Below, piece by piece: positions 11,667-23,547 of a DNA stretch of 64,000 nucleotides. Positions within the stretch are counted from its first letter, which is position 1; each line of letters starts with the position of its first letter. The position numbers were made by a program, and so were the translations under genes. The notes below the pieces were generated by a model, which was not told the origin of the DNA, did not search any database, and saw only the letters and a program-made list of their open reading frames with translations. Origin of the DNA: Myotis daubentonii (Eukaryota > Chordata > Mammalia > Chiroptera > Vespertilionidae); contig NC_081842.1 in NCBI RefSeq assembly GCF_963259705.1, positions 90,572,433 through 90,636,432 on the forward strand, in the 5' to 3' direction.

Positions 11667-12013
11667 GAGATTAATATTCAAATTGCAGACTTAATAAAGC
11701 TGATTGCATCTGGGTCTAATCAGTTTAATGTTTGAATAGAATAAAAAAAAAGCTGACTCTCCCCCAAGTAGGAAATAATTCCTCCTGTCTGATGGCTGTA
11801 TGTTAAAGCACTGGCTTTTTTGGGGCCTTTAGACTTGACCTAAAACATCTTGGGTCTTGAGCCCGCTGGCCTTCAGACTGAAATGACATCAATTCTGGTT
11901 CTCAGGTTTTTGAACTCAGAATGAAACTAAATAATTTGTTCTTTTGGTCTCTTGCTTGCTGACTCGGCCTGAAGATCTGGAGACTTGCCAGCCCACATAA
12001 TTATGTGAGCCAA

Positions 12014-12017
<4 letters not shown>

Positions 12018-12059
<42 letters not shown>
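12018..12059. repeat. (TG)n microsatellite
   Basis: About 21 uninterrupted TG units on the plus strand, likely grown from the dinucleotide-rich end of the older repeat that surrounds it. Confidence 0.95.
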
Positions 12060-12061
<2 letters not shown>

Positions 12062-12929
12062 TTATCTGGTTAGTTGTGTTTCTCTGGGGAACACTAGCTA
12101 AAAGAGAAAGAAGGACATTAAAAAAGTGTGTTATTGAGCAGATTACACCAGGGGCAACTGGGGTTCAGTCCTGCTGTGGAACTCTGAGAAACAATGTAGG
12201 GCATGCATCACACTTTTTTTCCTAGATGAGCAGGGCATGAGAGTATTTAGGGAATATTTACCAATTCTCATTAGTACCTGGTGGAGGATTGTCCTGGAGG
12301 GAGGTGGGCGTGTTATCTCCCTGGTATTCCTGGTGGACTTGGTGCAAAGAAATGGTGTGTGTCAAAGGGATATGGGAAAGTGTCTGTTTCATTAAAGTAA
12401 AATATATAGTGGCAGGTAGCTATTAGAATAGAGGAAAACAGAACATGGTCTGATTTCTCTTAGCTCTGTCCTTTTTAATTTAAATAGTTATTATCAGAGA
12501 TGAGAACATATATAACAAATAGTACCCTGAAGTATGGTTCAGCATTCCCTTTAGATTCAAAATACAAAATTCAGTAAATAAGTAAATTCCAAAGCAGATA
12601 ATATGCTTAACATGTAGTTCTATGAAATGTTTATGAATACCACCAAATAACCCCTAAGTTACCAAACTCAAGGGATATAGTATAGTACTCTTTTATTTCA
12701 CATCAGAATCTTGGTATGAAATAAAATGTTGATTAGACTCAAATGTTGATTAGACTCTATTACTAAAAATTATCTTTAGATTTCTCTAATAATGTTCCTC
12801 CACCCTACCCATCCCCAACATTTCTGATTCAACTCTAACATTTCTAGTTATTCTTTCTCAGATTCTGTTCAGTTGTCTCCTTTTATTTACCTTTAGATAT
12901 TGAGATCACTGAGAATGGTATTAACAATC

Positions 12930-13690
12930 TATTGTCACATAATTCTCCCTCAGTCCTTTCAGCCACACCCAACTTATTAGTTTCTATCTATTCACCAATC
13001 ACTCCCAAGTTTATATCCCAGAGCAGTTCTGCACTACATGCTACATTATGTGTATGGAGCACCTATATGACATGTCCACTTGAATGTCTGAAAGACACAG
13101 CACATTTGATATGTCCAAAATGAATTCAAAGCCTGTAACCCTCCCCATATAGTCCTATTCTAGGAATCTCTATTCCAAAGACACCACCAGCCTCTACTCA
13201 GTTATATACAACAGATACCTCTTGTTTCCTTATCTTTTCTAAACCAATGAACTAATCACATCTGGTTGATATACCTCCTAAATAATTTTCAAATCTCATT
13301 TCTTTTTTGATTGCTTCACAACCACTTCTTTTATCTACTTTACCATACTAGTGAATGATCTCCCTTGTACCAATTTTTCACCCCTCATACTTCTAGAACT
13401 AAATAAGCTTGTCTCCGCAAAACATGACTCTGATAACATAAATTTTCTGGTTAAAATCTTATGTGGTTAATCTTTGCTTTTAGGATTCCAAGCAAAATAA
13501 TTAGTATAGCCTTGCTAAGGACAACTATTCATTACCCCCAAATTGGGTCAGATACCTCTGCTACATGTTAGCTTTTTCATCTTGTGTAATTTTCAAAGTC
13601 GCTGCTGTATCCTCAGTGTCTGCAGAGTGCTTTATACAAAATCTGTGCTTAGTAAATAAATTCTTAAATAAATGAACACACAAATTTGTA
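12930..13690 (+). repeat. LINE2 (L2) 3' portion
   Basis: Diverged L2: 'CTCCCAAGTTTATATC', 'TGTCCACTTGAATGTCT' and 'ATATGTCCAAAATGAA' occur in the order of L2 ORF2 C-terminal coding sequence. The tail '...CTGTATCCTCAGTG' and 'CTTAGTAAATAAATTC' resembles the L2 3' end. Middle parts are deleted or too diverged to align by eye. Confidence 0.55.
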
Positions 13691-14199
13691 TACATCTTAT
13701 CAGTATGGTACATTAATTCTGAAATATTAGAAAAATAATTGAAATTTATTGGCATCTGATGTATGTAAAATTACTCTTAAGTATTCCTAGCACAAACCTT
13801 AGGTTGACTTTTACTCTAATCTCATATTTAATTTAATTAAATGGCTATTACTGACTCTCTTCCTAGTAGAATTTTTTTGCATTAGATAACATTAGTTAAC
13901 AACTTTCCATGATTATTAAGTGAATTTTTTTAATTCAAATACTGCATACTAATTATTTCTCCTCATCTTTTACAGGGAAAGAACTCAATTTTAACATGGC
14001 TGCTTTATCTACCACATTTTGAGCATTCAAGATTCAAGATCTTAACATATTCAGTTGTGTGTCTCCAGATCTGAACAAAATGTCTGATAGATTGTAAGTT
14101 TAGCACAAGCACATAAAATAGGTATATATCCATTTATTAAAAAATCATATTTTAGTACTTAATAGTAAGCAAACAAAATATTCATATTTTAAAAGCATA

Positions 14200-14433
14200 G
14201 CTGAAACCAGTTTGGCTCAGTGGATAGAGCATCGGACTGCAGACTGAAAGGTCCCAGGTTCGATTCCGGTCAAGGGCATGTACCTGGGTTGCGGGCACAT
14301 CCCCAGTAGGAGATGTGCAGGAGGCAGCTGATCGATGTTTCTCTCTCATCGATGTTTCTAACTCTCTATCTTTCTCCCTTTCTCTCTGTAAAAAATCAAT
14401 AAAATATATTTAAAAAAATAAAAATACATTTAA
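14200..14433 (+). mobile_element. Ves SINE, full length
   Basis: tRNA-derived SINE with an A-box region ('TGGCTCAGTGGATAGAGC') and a B box ('GGTTCGATTCC'), a body with 'GGCAGCTGATCGATG', a pyrimidine-rich stretch and an A-rich tail. Flanked by a perfect 9-bp duplication AAAAGCATA at 14191-14199 and 14434-14442. Its low divergence suggests a fairly young insertion. Confidence 0.92.
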
Positions 14434-14783
14434 AAAAGCATAATATTTCCTTTAAGACTTTTGCAGGAAAAAATATTTTTTAGACTCCGGTTTTAAAATT
14501 GTATAAATATGAAAGCACACTTTTTTCTTAACTATTAATTTTTACTTACCTAAAAAAATTAGAGAGAAGCGCAATTGCTCTCAAAAGATACATTGATAGG
14601 GACATATTGTTATTTTCTTATTCAAAATTTAACAGGAAGTAAGACTACTTCCTGTTCTATTTGAATGATTCAGGATTTGAATCAAAGTAAATATATGGCT
14701 CCAGTAGAATGGATTTTCTATATCTTTACCATAATTTTAGAAAAAGAAAAGATTTAATAAAGATACTATTAAATCATCTAATG

Positions 14784-14966
14784 GACAATTTTGCTTGGCA
14801 GTGTCTGGCGGCATTTCTGTTTGTTATAGTGTGGGGAGAGTCCAGGGAGTACCATCAGCCTTTAGTGGACTGAGGCCAGAGTGCTGCTGAGCATTCTACA
14901 GTGCACAAGACAGCCCTGCACAACAAAGCATTGTCTGACCCAAAGTCAACAGTGCCCACCCCTGAA
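14784..14966 (+). repeat. MER20 (hAT-Charlie) fragment
   Basis: Matches MER20 in order: 'GGCAGTGTCTGGCGGCATT', 'CAGTGCACAAGACAGCCC', 'CACAACAAAGCATTGTCTG', 'AACAGTGCCCA'. An old eutherian non-autonomous hAT; the terminal repeats are lost. Confidence 0.7.
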
Positions 14967-15066
14967 ATACTTACATTTACTCTATTCATGACCTATCATT
15001 CTCTTCCTTGTTACAACAAATTGGGAACTATTAGAGAACAGTGAAGTTGTGCGCATTTATATGGGA

Positions 15067-15414
15067 CTAGAGGCCCGGTACACACAAATCATGCACTCAG
15101 GGGTGGGGGGAGTCCCTCAGCCCAGCCTGCACCCTCTCAGAGTCAGGGAGCCCTCAGGGGATGTCTGACTGCCTGTTTAGGCCCACGGTCAGACATCCTT
15201 AGTGCTGCTGCAGAGGCAGGAGAAGCTCCTGCCACCGCCACTGAGCTCACCAGCCATGCACCCTGCTTCTGGCTGAGCAGCGCTCCCCCTGTAGGAGCAC
15301 ACTGACCCCCAGGGGGCAGCACCTGAGTGTCTGCCCCTAATAGTCAGTGTGCGTCATAGTCACTGGTCATTCAGCCGTTCTGTTGATTTGCATATTAGTC
15401 TTTATTATATCGGA
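15067..15414 (-). mobile_element. Non-autonomous Helitron (HeliBat type), 348 bp
   Basis: Minus strand starts 'TCCGATATAATAAAGAC' and ends with CTAG, flanked by A and T. The hairpin near the 3' end is mutated ('ACACACAAATCATGCAC'), so this copy is older than its neighbours. Confidence 0.88.
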
Positions 15415-15954
15415 TGCTTGGTCTTTTCTCAGATCTTAGTTTACTTGTATAATGAAAGGAATGCTGAATACTCTGACTGAGGCCATTGTGATACATCCCT
15501 GAAATAACAATCTTTAAAACAAATTCTATCCACATTTCAAGGTCTACCACTTTTGACATACAAGAGTTAACTGAAACCATTTCAGCCACAGTCCTACACT
15601 GTTCATTTCCTCCATGTAAGACATACCAACTTATTTTTCTTGTTTGCAAATTTGAAATAAAACTCCAACCTCACTTTCCTTTTAATTCCTAAAATTCTTT
15701 TCATAATGTTCAAAATGATCAGGCACTTTTCTTTTAATGACCTCTTAAATTCCTTTTAATGCTACTGAAACATTACTGTTGTGGTGATAATTTATTCTTT
15801 TCAACAAATAGGTATTAATTCCTATGTGTACAAGATCCATTATTACTACTACTATTCAACTGCTATACATCCACAAATATAGGAATCCATAGGAATTTTG
15901 TCCCAATGAGAAAGATAAATCATGTATCATTTAAAATATTGCAACGTTTAAAAA

Positions 15955-16470
15955 TGAAAGCAACATAGCATTCTGATGAAGTATTATGGGAGTCATTTAA
16001 GAAGAGATTATACATGTTAGTCAGAAACAAAGAAAGTTTCCTAGAGAAGTGGCCCTTCCAACAATTTATAGAATGCATAGATTTGAACTGGTGGAATTAT
16101 TCCAGAGGGGGAAAAAAGGGAGAGAACTCAAGGCAGACTTGGATAAAGAGTTGACCTAGAGAAGAATATGGGCTAGTTAGGAGGATTTGAGAAATGCTGT
16201 AAAGTATCGGGCACCTTATCTTAAAAGGGGTGCTGAGAGCAGCATTTTATGAGATATATTAAAAGCCTTGAATGTTAGGCTGGAGTTTGACTATCAAATA
16301 AAAGCAAGAAGAAATCTCCTTAAGTTTTCGACCAAGTGATTATCAGGCTCAGAACTAAGTTTTAGAGATCTATTTGGCCATGTGTAAAACTGAATGGATC
16401 AGGGAGCAACTGGAAACCAAATATCTCTATTATAAAGTTGAACCACAGGAAGATCTTCTGGAGAAGACAA
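15955..16470 (-). repeat. Probable LINE2 (L2) fragment
   Basis: Diverged reverse-oriented L2; the stretch 'GAGATCTATTTGGCCATG' follows 'AAGTTTTA' as the complement of the L2 3' coding part does. Assignment is by eye and weak. Confidence 0.4.
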
Positions 16471-17064
16471 GGTAGCAGTGAAATTACAGACAGTAAATGT
16501 TTCCATATTTTTGTTTATATTCTACTTCATAAATCATTTAAATTGTAAGCTCTACGGTGCATAATTTTAAGTGCATTTTCTCTATATTCCACTTATTATC
16601 CTTACTTACATCTTAGTTTCAAATCCTTGTTTCTCCAATATCTTATTTAAGTTATTATAATTAACTGTAAAATATTCAGAAATAAAGAAATTTATAATCT
16701 AGAAATTTATGATAACCCAAACAACAAAATAAATAAAATCTAGAAGTTTATCAAATGGAATTTATTTTGTATTAATGGCCTGATAAAGTGATATAAATTG
16801 CTGTTTTGATTTAATGTTGCTGATAGGTTAGTTTTGCTTTGGAGGGCTGAAAGAAATTTATCTTTTTGATAGCTTGAGCGCTAAAGATGGATTACTTAGG
16901 AAAAGGCATCAGAAAGTCATTTGTTGAATTTCATCATTAGGTAGGGCATTTGGACACTTCTAAAAGTTCTTTAAAAAAGGGAGGGGCTCCATATCAGCAT
17001 TTAAAAAAGAATATGAGAAATCAAAATCCATTGTGGTCCCAAACATTTCAAGCTGAATAAACGA

Positions 17065-17190
17065 GAAACTGCAGATGGGAGAAACTAAGGCTCGGAAAGG
17101 TACAAGGAAACATAGCAGTTATGTGTAGAACCTGATACAGAACTCAGGCCATTGGATTCCTGACCTGGGCTCTTTCCTGAATGTAGTGCT
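17065..17190 (-). repeat. MIR SINE fragment
   Basis: Complement of MIR: 'GAGAAACTAAGGCTCGGA', then an 'AACTCAGGCC' part and 'GACCTGGGCTCTTTCC'. Ancient. Confidence 0.55.
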
Positions 17191-17617
17191 TCCCATTCAC
17201 ATTGCCAAACAGCCAAACAAACAAACAAACCCTCAGTTGTCTATGAGAGTTATGGTGGGATTTTCTTCTTCTCTAGTTGCTCTGGATTCTTCAGTTGGCC
17301 ACCATTGAGGGATTCCTGCTGCAGCGCTTTGCAGCTAGACTGGGAGCGGTCCTTGGGCTGCATCTTAAAGCTGTTCATGTTTTTTTATACAATTTTAAAT
17401 AAACACTATCAAAGGCACCATGCAATAAATTCATCATGGGGACAGAAAAAGAAATAGTAAATAATGAAATGAACACATGAATGCAAAGTTGTTTTAGTTT
17501 TTATAAATCTGCCATGGAAGGGTTTATGCTTTCAATGTTGATTTAACAAACATGCAACAATAATAGGCATTGCATAGGTTAAGTCGAATGTAATGACAGG
17601 TAAAACTATGCAGCTTG

Positions 17618-17871
17618 CCCTAACCGGCTTGGCTCAATGGATAGAGCCTTGGCCTGCAGACTCAAGGGTCCCAGGTTCGATTCCTGTCAAGGGCATGTAC
17701 CTTGGTTGCGGGCACACCCCCAGTAGGGGGTGTGCAGGAAGCAGCTGATTGATGTTTCTCTCTCATTGATGTTTCTAACTCTCTATCCCTCTCCCTTCTT
17801 CTCTGTAAAAAAAATCAATAAAATATATTTTAAAAAAATAAACAAAACAACAACCAAAAAAAAAAAAAACA
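17618..17871 (+). mobile_element. Ves SINE, full length, with 16-bp target duplication
   Basis: Starts 'CCCTAACCGGCTTGGCTC', has the B box 'GGTTCGATTCC', the body, and a long A-rich tail of CAA/A runs. The perfect target duplication AAAACTATGCAGCTTG flanks it at 17602-17617 and 17872-17887. Near-consensus, so a recent insertion. Confidence 0.95.
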
Positions 17872-19310
17872 AAAACTATGCAGCTTGGTGCAGAGTTATC
17901 TTAGTTCGTGTTTGCCAATCATTGGGTCTATTTTTATTTCACACGTTATCTAATCTTTAAAATGTCACCTTCCATACCATTTTGGTAAACATCTGAAAGT
18001 GCAAAATCATCATCATAAAAAGGTAATTATAAAAGTTAAATAAAACAGTAACTGCATACTTACAAGACATAGTTTCCAGGAATTTTCTCCTTTAGGATGA
18101 TGACATTTTACTTGTAGTTTTTATGAATGGAAAGAAAAATATATTTAAGGAATGCTTTTATTTTCTTGATATCAATAAATATGTTTGACTTATATCAGTG
18201 ATAGTGAATAGTATGTTTCCTAGGCAAAATCACAAATAAAACAATCTCTTTATATTATTTGTACTTATATTATTTTCATTCTCAAGCTTTTCCATTTTCC
18301 TCCACAATATATAGACCTAATAGGAAGTATTAGCTAGACCTCTTTGTATTCATAAGAAATAATATATTACTTCTCTATTAAAAAACAATACTAAAAAGCC
18401 AAGCATTTATGATGCATTATCTGATTTAATGCTTTCCAAAAAAATAAAGTAGGTATATTTTCCAGAGGAGCAAATTGAGTTTTAAGCTAAGTAGTATGAA
18501 GTCATAAAGAAGAGCTTGAGTTCCAACCTATCCTTATCTGACTTCAGAACTTCAACTTTAAAATATGCAATATTGATTTTCAAGGTCACACTGCATTCAA
18601 AATATAATCTGTGAAGAAGTTTATATTTCACCCCGGAGATGCCAGCCTGTATTTGGACACTAAACATTGTAGTCTTGTAAAAGCACAGCCCAGCCCTCTG
18701 TGGACACAGGTAACGTATTGCCTCAAACAATCGATAGACTCCGCCACCCACAAATGGCTCCAGTGTCAGCCACCTAGACTTAAAACAAAAAACTAAATAG
18801 CAAATTACAAAATTTGGGGCATCACAAAGAAAATAGAAAAGGTGTTTTGGAGGCCAGAATAAAACTTTCCATAATTCTGTAATAATTATTTAAATCATGA
18901 GTCTTATTTTTAAAAATATAAAGAAAAATGTTCACCCTAAAAAGAAATGTAAGATTAATGCTCAGTATAATATTTGAGCCCAATGGCCTCAGTTTTAGTT
19001 TTGAGTTACTTTTTGAAATAGTTGTATTTTTGGAAAATATATTTCATGATTTGCATTATTTTTTTAGAGGTCTTCCAAAAATCAAAGAGAAATCTCACTT
19101 AAAAAAAAAGATTTAAAATTATCCTACTTTGCAATTACGACTCTTAAGTATGAGATATATTATAAAAATACAGTGGTGTTATATTTCTTATAAAAATCTT
19201 GCTACCGCAACATTGTATAATTACTTCACCATTTACTCATCCTTAACTCAATTATCCCCAACTATGCTAAAAGAAATGACATAAGGTAATTGATTTATGA
19301 TGAAATCATC

Positions 19311-19524
19311 TAGAGTGGTGGTATCTGATATAGTAACAATCGGGCATATATGGCCATTTAAATTTAAATGTAAATCAATTAAAAGTAAAACTTAAAGCAC
19401 AATTTCTTAGTAACAAGATCCACACTTCAAGTGCTGAGTAGCCACGTATAGCTAGTTATTGGCTACTAGTTTAAGACAGATATACATCACTGCCATCATC
19501 ACAGAAAGTTCTATTGAACACTCA
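19311..19524 (-). repeat. MER5A (hAT-Charlie) element
   Basis: Palindrome-like MER5A organisation: 'GGTATCTGATATAG' ... 'TTCAAGTGCTGAGTAGCCAC' ... 'CAGAAAGTTCTATTGAACA'. Old eutherian non-autonomous hAT, complement of the usual orientation. Confidence 0.75.
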
Positions 19525-19989
19525 TTCTGAAAAAAATGTTCCAATCTGTCCCTTGTGCTGTTCATTTTCAATAACAGCTGATTTTTAAAGTAATTTTGTC
19601 AATGTCACATAAAGAAAATAAATGTTGATCTATTGTCTTCTTTTCTGTTTTGTGCATAGTTTTTTCTGTTAGTACAAATACATCATTCTTATTAAGAATG
19701 AACTAAAATCTGACCCATACAACCTGTTCTTCTACAAATTAAATCAGAAAAAAGTTATTGTTTTAATCAGATGTGCATAAAAACAGAAAGATGAATAAGA
19801 ATTTCAATTTATAAAAAGCACTAGAGGCCCGGTGCACAAAAATTTGTGCACTCGGGGGGGAGGGGGGTCCCTCAGCCTGGCCTGTGCCCTCTAGCAGTCT
19901 GGGACCCCTTGGGAGATAACGACCTGCTGGCTTAGGCCTGCTCCCAGGTGGCAGAGGGCAGGCCCAATCCCTAGGTGCAGCCCCTGGTC

Positions 19990-20760
19990 GGGCTCAGAGC
20001 AGGGCCGATTGGGGAGTTGGGGTGCCGCCCCGTCATGCAGAGAGCAGGGCGGATTTGGAGGTTGTGATGCCACCCTCAGTCATGCTCAGGGTAGGGCTGA
20101 TTGGGGGGTTGGGGCACTGCCCCCTGTCACACTCAAGGCAGGGTTGATGGGGAGGTTGCAGTGCCACCCCCTGTCATGCACAGAGCAGGACCAATCAGGG
20201 GGTTGGGGCGCTGCCCCCTGTCACGCACAGAGCAGGGCCAATCAGGGGGTTGGGGCACTGCCCCCTGTCATGCACACAGCAGGGCCCATCAGGGGGTTGG
20301 GGCTCCGTACCCTGTCATGCACAGAACAGGGCCCATCAGGGGGTTGGGGAGCTCCCCCCTGCCACACACAGAGCAGGGCCCATCAGGGGGTTGAGGAGCT
20401 CCCCCTGTCACTCAGAGAGTAGGGCCGATAGGGGAGTTGGGCCACCGTCCCCTGTCACGCACAGAGCAGGGCGGATCAGCAGGTTGGGGCGCCACCCTCT
20501 ATCACCCACAGAGCAGGGCCTGTGGGGGGGCGGGGTGGGTGTTGGGCCACCGCCCTCTATCACCCACAGAGCAGGGCCGATCAGGGGGTTGGGGTGCCAC
20601 CACTCTCACACTCTGGGCAGGGCCGATGGGGAGGTTATGGCTCTACCCTGTCACACACAGAACAGGGCCCTTGGGGGGGAGGGGGTTAGGTGCTGCACCC
20701 TGTCACACACAGAGCCGCAGGGCGATCAGGGGGTTTGGGCGCTGCCCCCTGTCACGCTGA
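19990..20760. repeat. Minisatellite of about 47-49 bp units inside the composite Helitron
   Basis: About fifteen imperfect units, each built on 'GAGCAGGGCCGATCAGGGGG', 'TTGGGGCGC' and 'CCCCTGTCACGCACA'. Unit length varies a little and some units carry insertions. The repeat keeps several plus-strand frames open, which creates long but meaningless open frames. Confidence 0.9.
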
Positions 20761-20849
20761 TCCCGGTGCTGGGAGCATATTACCCTTTTACTATATAGGG
20801 TAGAGGCCTGGTGCATGGGTGGGGGCTGGCTGGTTTGCCCTGAAGGGTG

Positions 20850-20995
20850 TCCCGGATCAGGGTGGGGGTCCCCACTGGGGTGCCTGGCCAGCCTGGGTGA
20901 GGGGATGAATGCTGTTTGCAGCTGGTAACACATCCTTCAGGGTGGGGGTCCCCACTGGGGTGCCTGGCCAGTCTGGGTGAGGGGCTGAGGGCTGT
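20850..20995. repeat. Direct repeat in the right unit of the composite Helitron
   Basis: The segment 'AGGGTGGGGGTCCCCACTGG' with 'GTGCCTGGCCAG' and a 'CTGGGTGAGGGG' end occurs twice, about 80 bp apart. The same duplicate is present in the 55627-57091 copy, so it predates the spread of this element. Confidence 0.8.
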
Positions 20996-22126
20996 TTTCA
21001 GGCTGGGGGTGACTGAAGCTCCCAACCGCTCCTTTTTTCCTTTTTTTTATTTTTATTATTCTGGGCCAGGTTTAGCTTGAGGCTTGGCTCCAGCTCTTAG
21101 GCCTCCGCCACTGAAAGTAGGTTTCTGGCCTTTGCATACAATATTGTGAATCTGCTGGCTGAAGTCTGGCGGTATTCATTACAATGTTTGAAATTGCAGG
21201 CTCAGAGGCCTGCAGTCGCAGGTGGGGAACATTGGTTTCCTCCGTCACTGAGGCAAGCAAGCCTCATGTTAGTTTCAAGCTGCCTGGCTGTCGTTCGCCA
21301 TCTTGGCTGACAGTTAATTTGCATATCTCGCTGATTAGCCAATGAAAAGGGTAGCGGTCGTACGCCAATTACCATGTTTCTCTTTTATTAGTGTAGATGT
21401 GGCTTTTTCCACTGCTCATGTGTAAACTATGTTGTTACTTATTATGTGAAGTGTGCAGGCATTTGTGGTTCACAATGAAAAGTCAACATTTTCTTTAATT
21501 TCAAGTTTAAAGAAGCTCTCTTCCATCATAGTGGCAGTAAAATTTATGATTAATATTTTATAAAGACATAAAAGTTGTTGTGATATATTTTATAGGCTGA
21601 GTCCTTCTAAATTGTATATTGCAAGATTAAAAAGTTAAAACATTTAGCCCTAAAAATGGAATTTCTCCAAATATTTTTTTTCATCATGCTCCTTGACACT
21701 ATGTGTTCAATACTTATTTCTGATTTCTCATCAAACTTGCCTTTCCACCATAACACAGAATTTGTATTTCAGGTGAAATCATAACTTTCCATTATTTTAG
21801 AGATGTATATTTACTCTGTCACTCACCACAGAAAAAAATGCCATCTTTTCTGATTTAGAGATCAAATAAACTAAAAATTTTTTATTTGAGCCAATCTTTG
21901 CAATTATTCATAGGAATTTTGTAAAACAAGGTGGACATCCTAAATCAATGTTCCATAAATTCTAAACTAACCACCTTCTGTTTTTTAAAAAAACTCTTCC
22001 TAGTTTCCTCCACGTGTATCCATGGAAATTTCCATATCATATATATTGCCCTTGTGCACCTAAGTCTATCTACAATCTACTGTCTCTGAAAACAACCATT
22101 GAGATATTAGATGTTTATAAAGATTA

Positions 22127-22485
22127 TTAGAGGCCTGGTGCATGAGATTCATGCACTCTGGGGGTGTTCCCCAGCCTTGCCCATGCCCTTTCACAGTGCG
22201 GGAGCCCTGTAATCGATCTCCCCAAAGAGATAGGCCCTGCCCACACATCCAGGGATCCTCGATGGATTGCCCCAAAGAGGTAGGCCATAGCCAGAAGACC
22301 CCAAGCTGAGGGACCCCCCACCTCACCGCATGGAGGTGAAGCTGCCGGAACCTGCCTCCAGGGCTCCTCGTGCACTCAGCCCCACCCACCCGTGTGTGCC
22401 TGCTGCGCATGCAGCCTCCTGGCGATGGATTGTGATGGCATGAGTGTGTGACAACCATTTGCATATTAGCTCTTATTATATAGGA
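22127..22485 (-). mobile_element. Non-autonomous Helitron (HeliBat type), 359 bp
   Basis: Minus strand starts 'TCCTATATAATAAGAGC'. The 3' hairpin ('TGCATGAATCTCATGCA') is present and the terminus is CTAA (C-to-T change on the plus strand of CTAG), still compatible with the CTRR rule. Flanked by A and T. Confidence 0.88.
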
Positions 22486-23547
22486 TACCCATTTCCTTTA
22501 ATTTTGATGCAGACCATTGATAAATGTCCCCTTCCCACTCTCCTCCCCTCATTTCATCTATGGGAAATGTTCTGCACCACTAAAGGAATATATAGCATTA
22601 TTATCAGTTAGTTGTAATTAACTTCACATATCGAATGATGGTATGCTAGATGCTAGTGGAAAAAAAATTAAATAGATCTGGTCTCTGCCTTCTAGCACTT
22701 ACATATTAAATCATGATAGAATGAGTTGTTATTTTTAATTGGCCAGCAAGTATAACATTTTTCACATAAAGTGTTCTAAAAAATTAGGCAATTCATTTGG
22801 CTTCCTCCATAAAGTCTGATTCATAATGCATATTAAAATATGGTGAACAGCTAAAAATGCCTAGGAAGTGTATAATAGTTCCATGTTTTACTCCCAAGAA
22901 AGTGAAAATGCCTGGCAGCTGACAATTGGCATCTGATAGCTAAGTTGAAATATTTTCAACAAATATAAACAATTCTCAAGAATCTAAACAATAATCAGAT
23001 GAAGCCATTCTGTGACTATGGAGTGGAATAAGCCAAAGGCAAGTCTTCCATGACCAGATCTGAAACAAGATAGAGCTCAGGGCATTCAGCAACTATAAAA
23101 AATGGCATATTAACTATTTCATCTTTATAATAGCAAATGTAATTCTGCTTTAATATTTTTGATTTCTAGGTAAAAATTACCAACATATTCATTACTAGAT
23201 TTCTCCCAATCCTGACAGCATCCAACTCCAAAGCCCTTTTTAAAATATTCAGGACAAGCCTCTCCTAATTCTAGTTATAAAGCCTCTCCTAGCTCTTACC
23301 ATGCACTCAGAGATGTCTGGTAAGCTTTCTTCTTTTCCATAGCCACTAAATAAGCCTGATGTCCAATGATCTTTGGCTGGCAGTCTCCAACATGCCTTAT
23401 GGCCCAATTTTTATAATTTTATTTTATATGTTTAAAATTATAGCTAAATGAGTAAATATTATTCTAAACAGCCTGATATGGCTTGATGTGTAAGTGAAAA
23501 AATATTTAAGATGCTGATGATCTGTATCCTCTCAGTATATCAAATTA

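Larger units (their letters stand above)
11325..12095 (+). repeat. Ancient mammalian interspersed repeat (LTR-like), split by an L1 fragment
   Basis: Begins 'GATGGTTAACTTTATGTG' and ends near 'GTTTCTCTGGGGAACACT', the two ends of a common old mammalian repeat whose family name I cannot assign with certainty. It is interrupted at 11436-11666 by an L1 end and contains a (TG)n tract at 12018-12059 near its end. No coding capacity. Confidence 0.5.
19821..21397 (-). mobile_element. Composite Helitron (two fused HeliBat-type units), 1,577 bp
   Basis: On the minus strand the outer 5' end is 'TCTACACTAATAAAAGAG' and the outer 3' end is a hairpin plus CTAG, flanked by A and T. At 20800/20801 an internal junction joins a 3' end lacking its CTAG ('GGCCTCTA') to a second 5' end ('CCCTATATAGTAAAAGGG'). 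The 21397-20801 unit holds 'GATATGCAAATTAACTG' near its start; the 20800-19821 unit is mostly a minisatellite. The same arrangement recurs at 55627-57091, so the fusion moved as one element. It has no Rep/helicase coding part. Confidence 0.85.

Noticed and set aside
14200..14290. tRNA-like A and B boxes
   Set aside because: These are the tRNA-derived head of a Ves SINE; no complete cloverleaf gene is present. The same holds for the other SINE heads.
19990..20760. Regular repeats that could be mistaken for a CRISPR array
   Set aside because: Units are contiguous and diverged with no distinct spacers, and they lie inside a eukaryotic Helitron.
20009..20798. Overlapping open frames of 97-182 codons on the plus strand
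   Set aside because: They are produced by the ~48-bp minisatellite of a Helitron; three frames are open at once and the peptides are low-complexity repeats of the unit.
22066..22464. 132-codon open frame on the minus strand
   Set aside because: Lies across a non-autonomous Helitron; sequence is family-typical GC-rich filler with no Rep or helicase motif.
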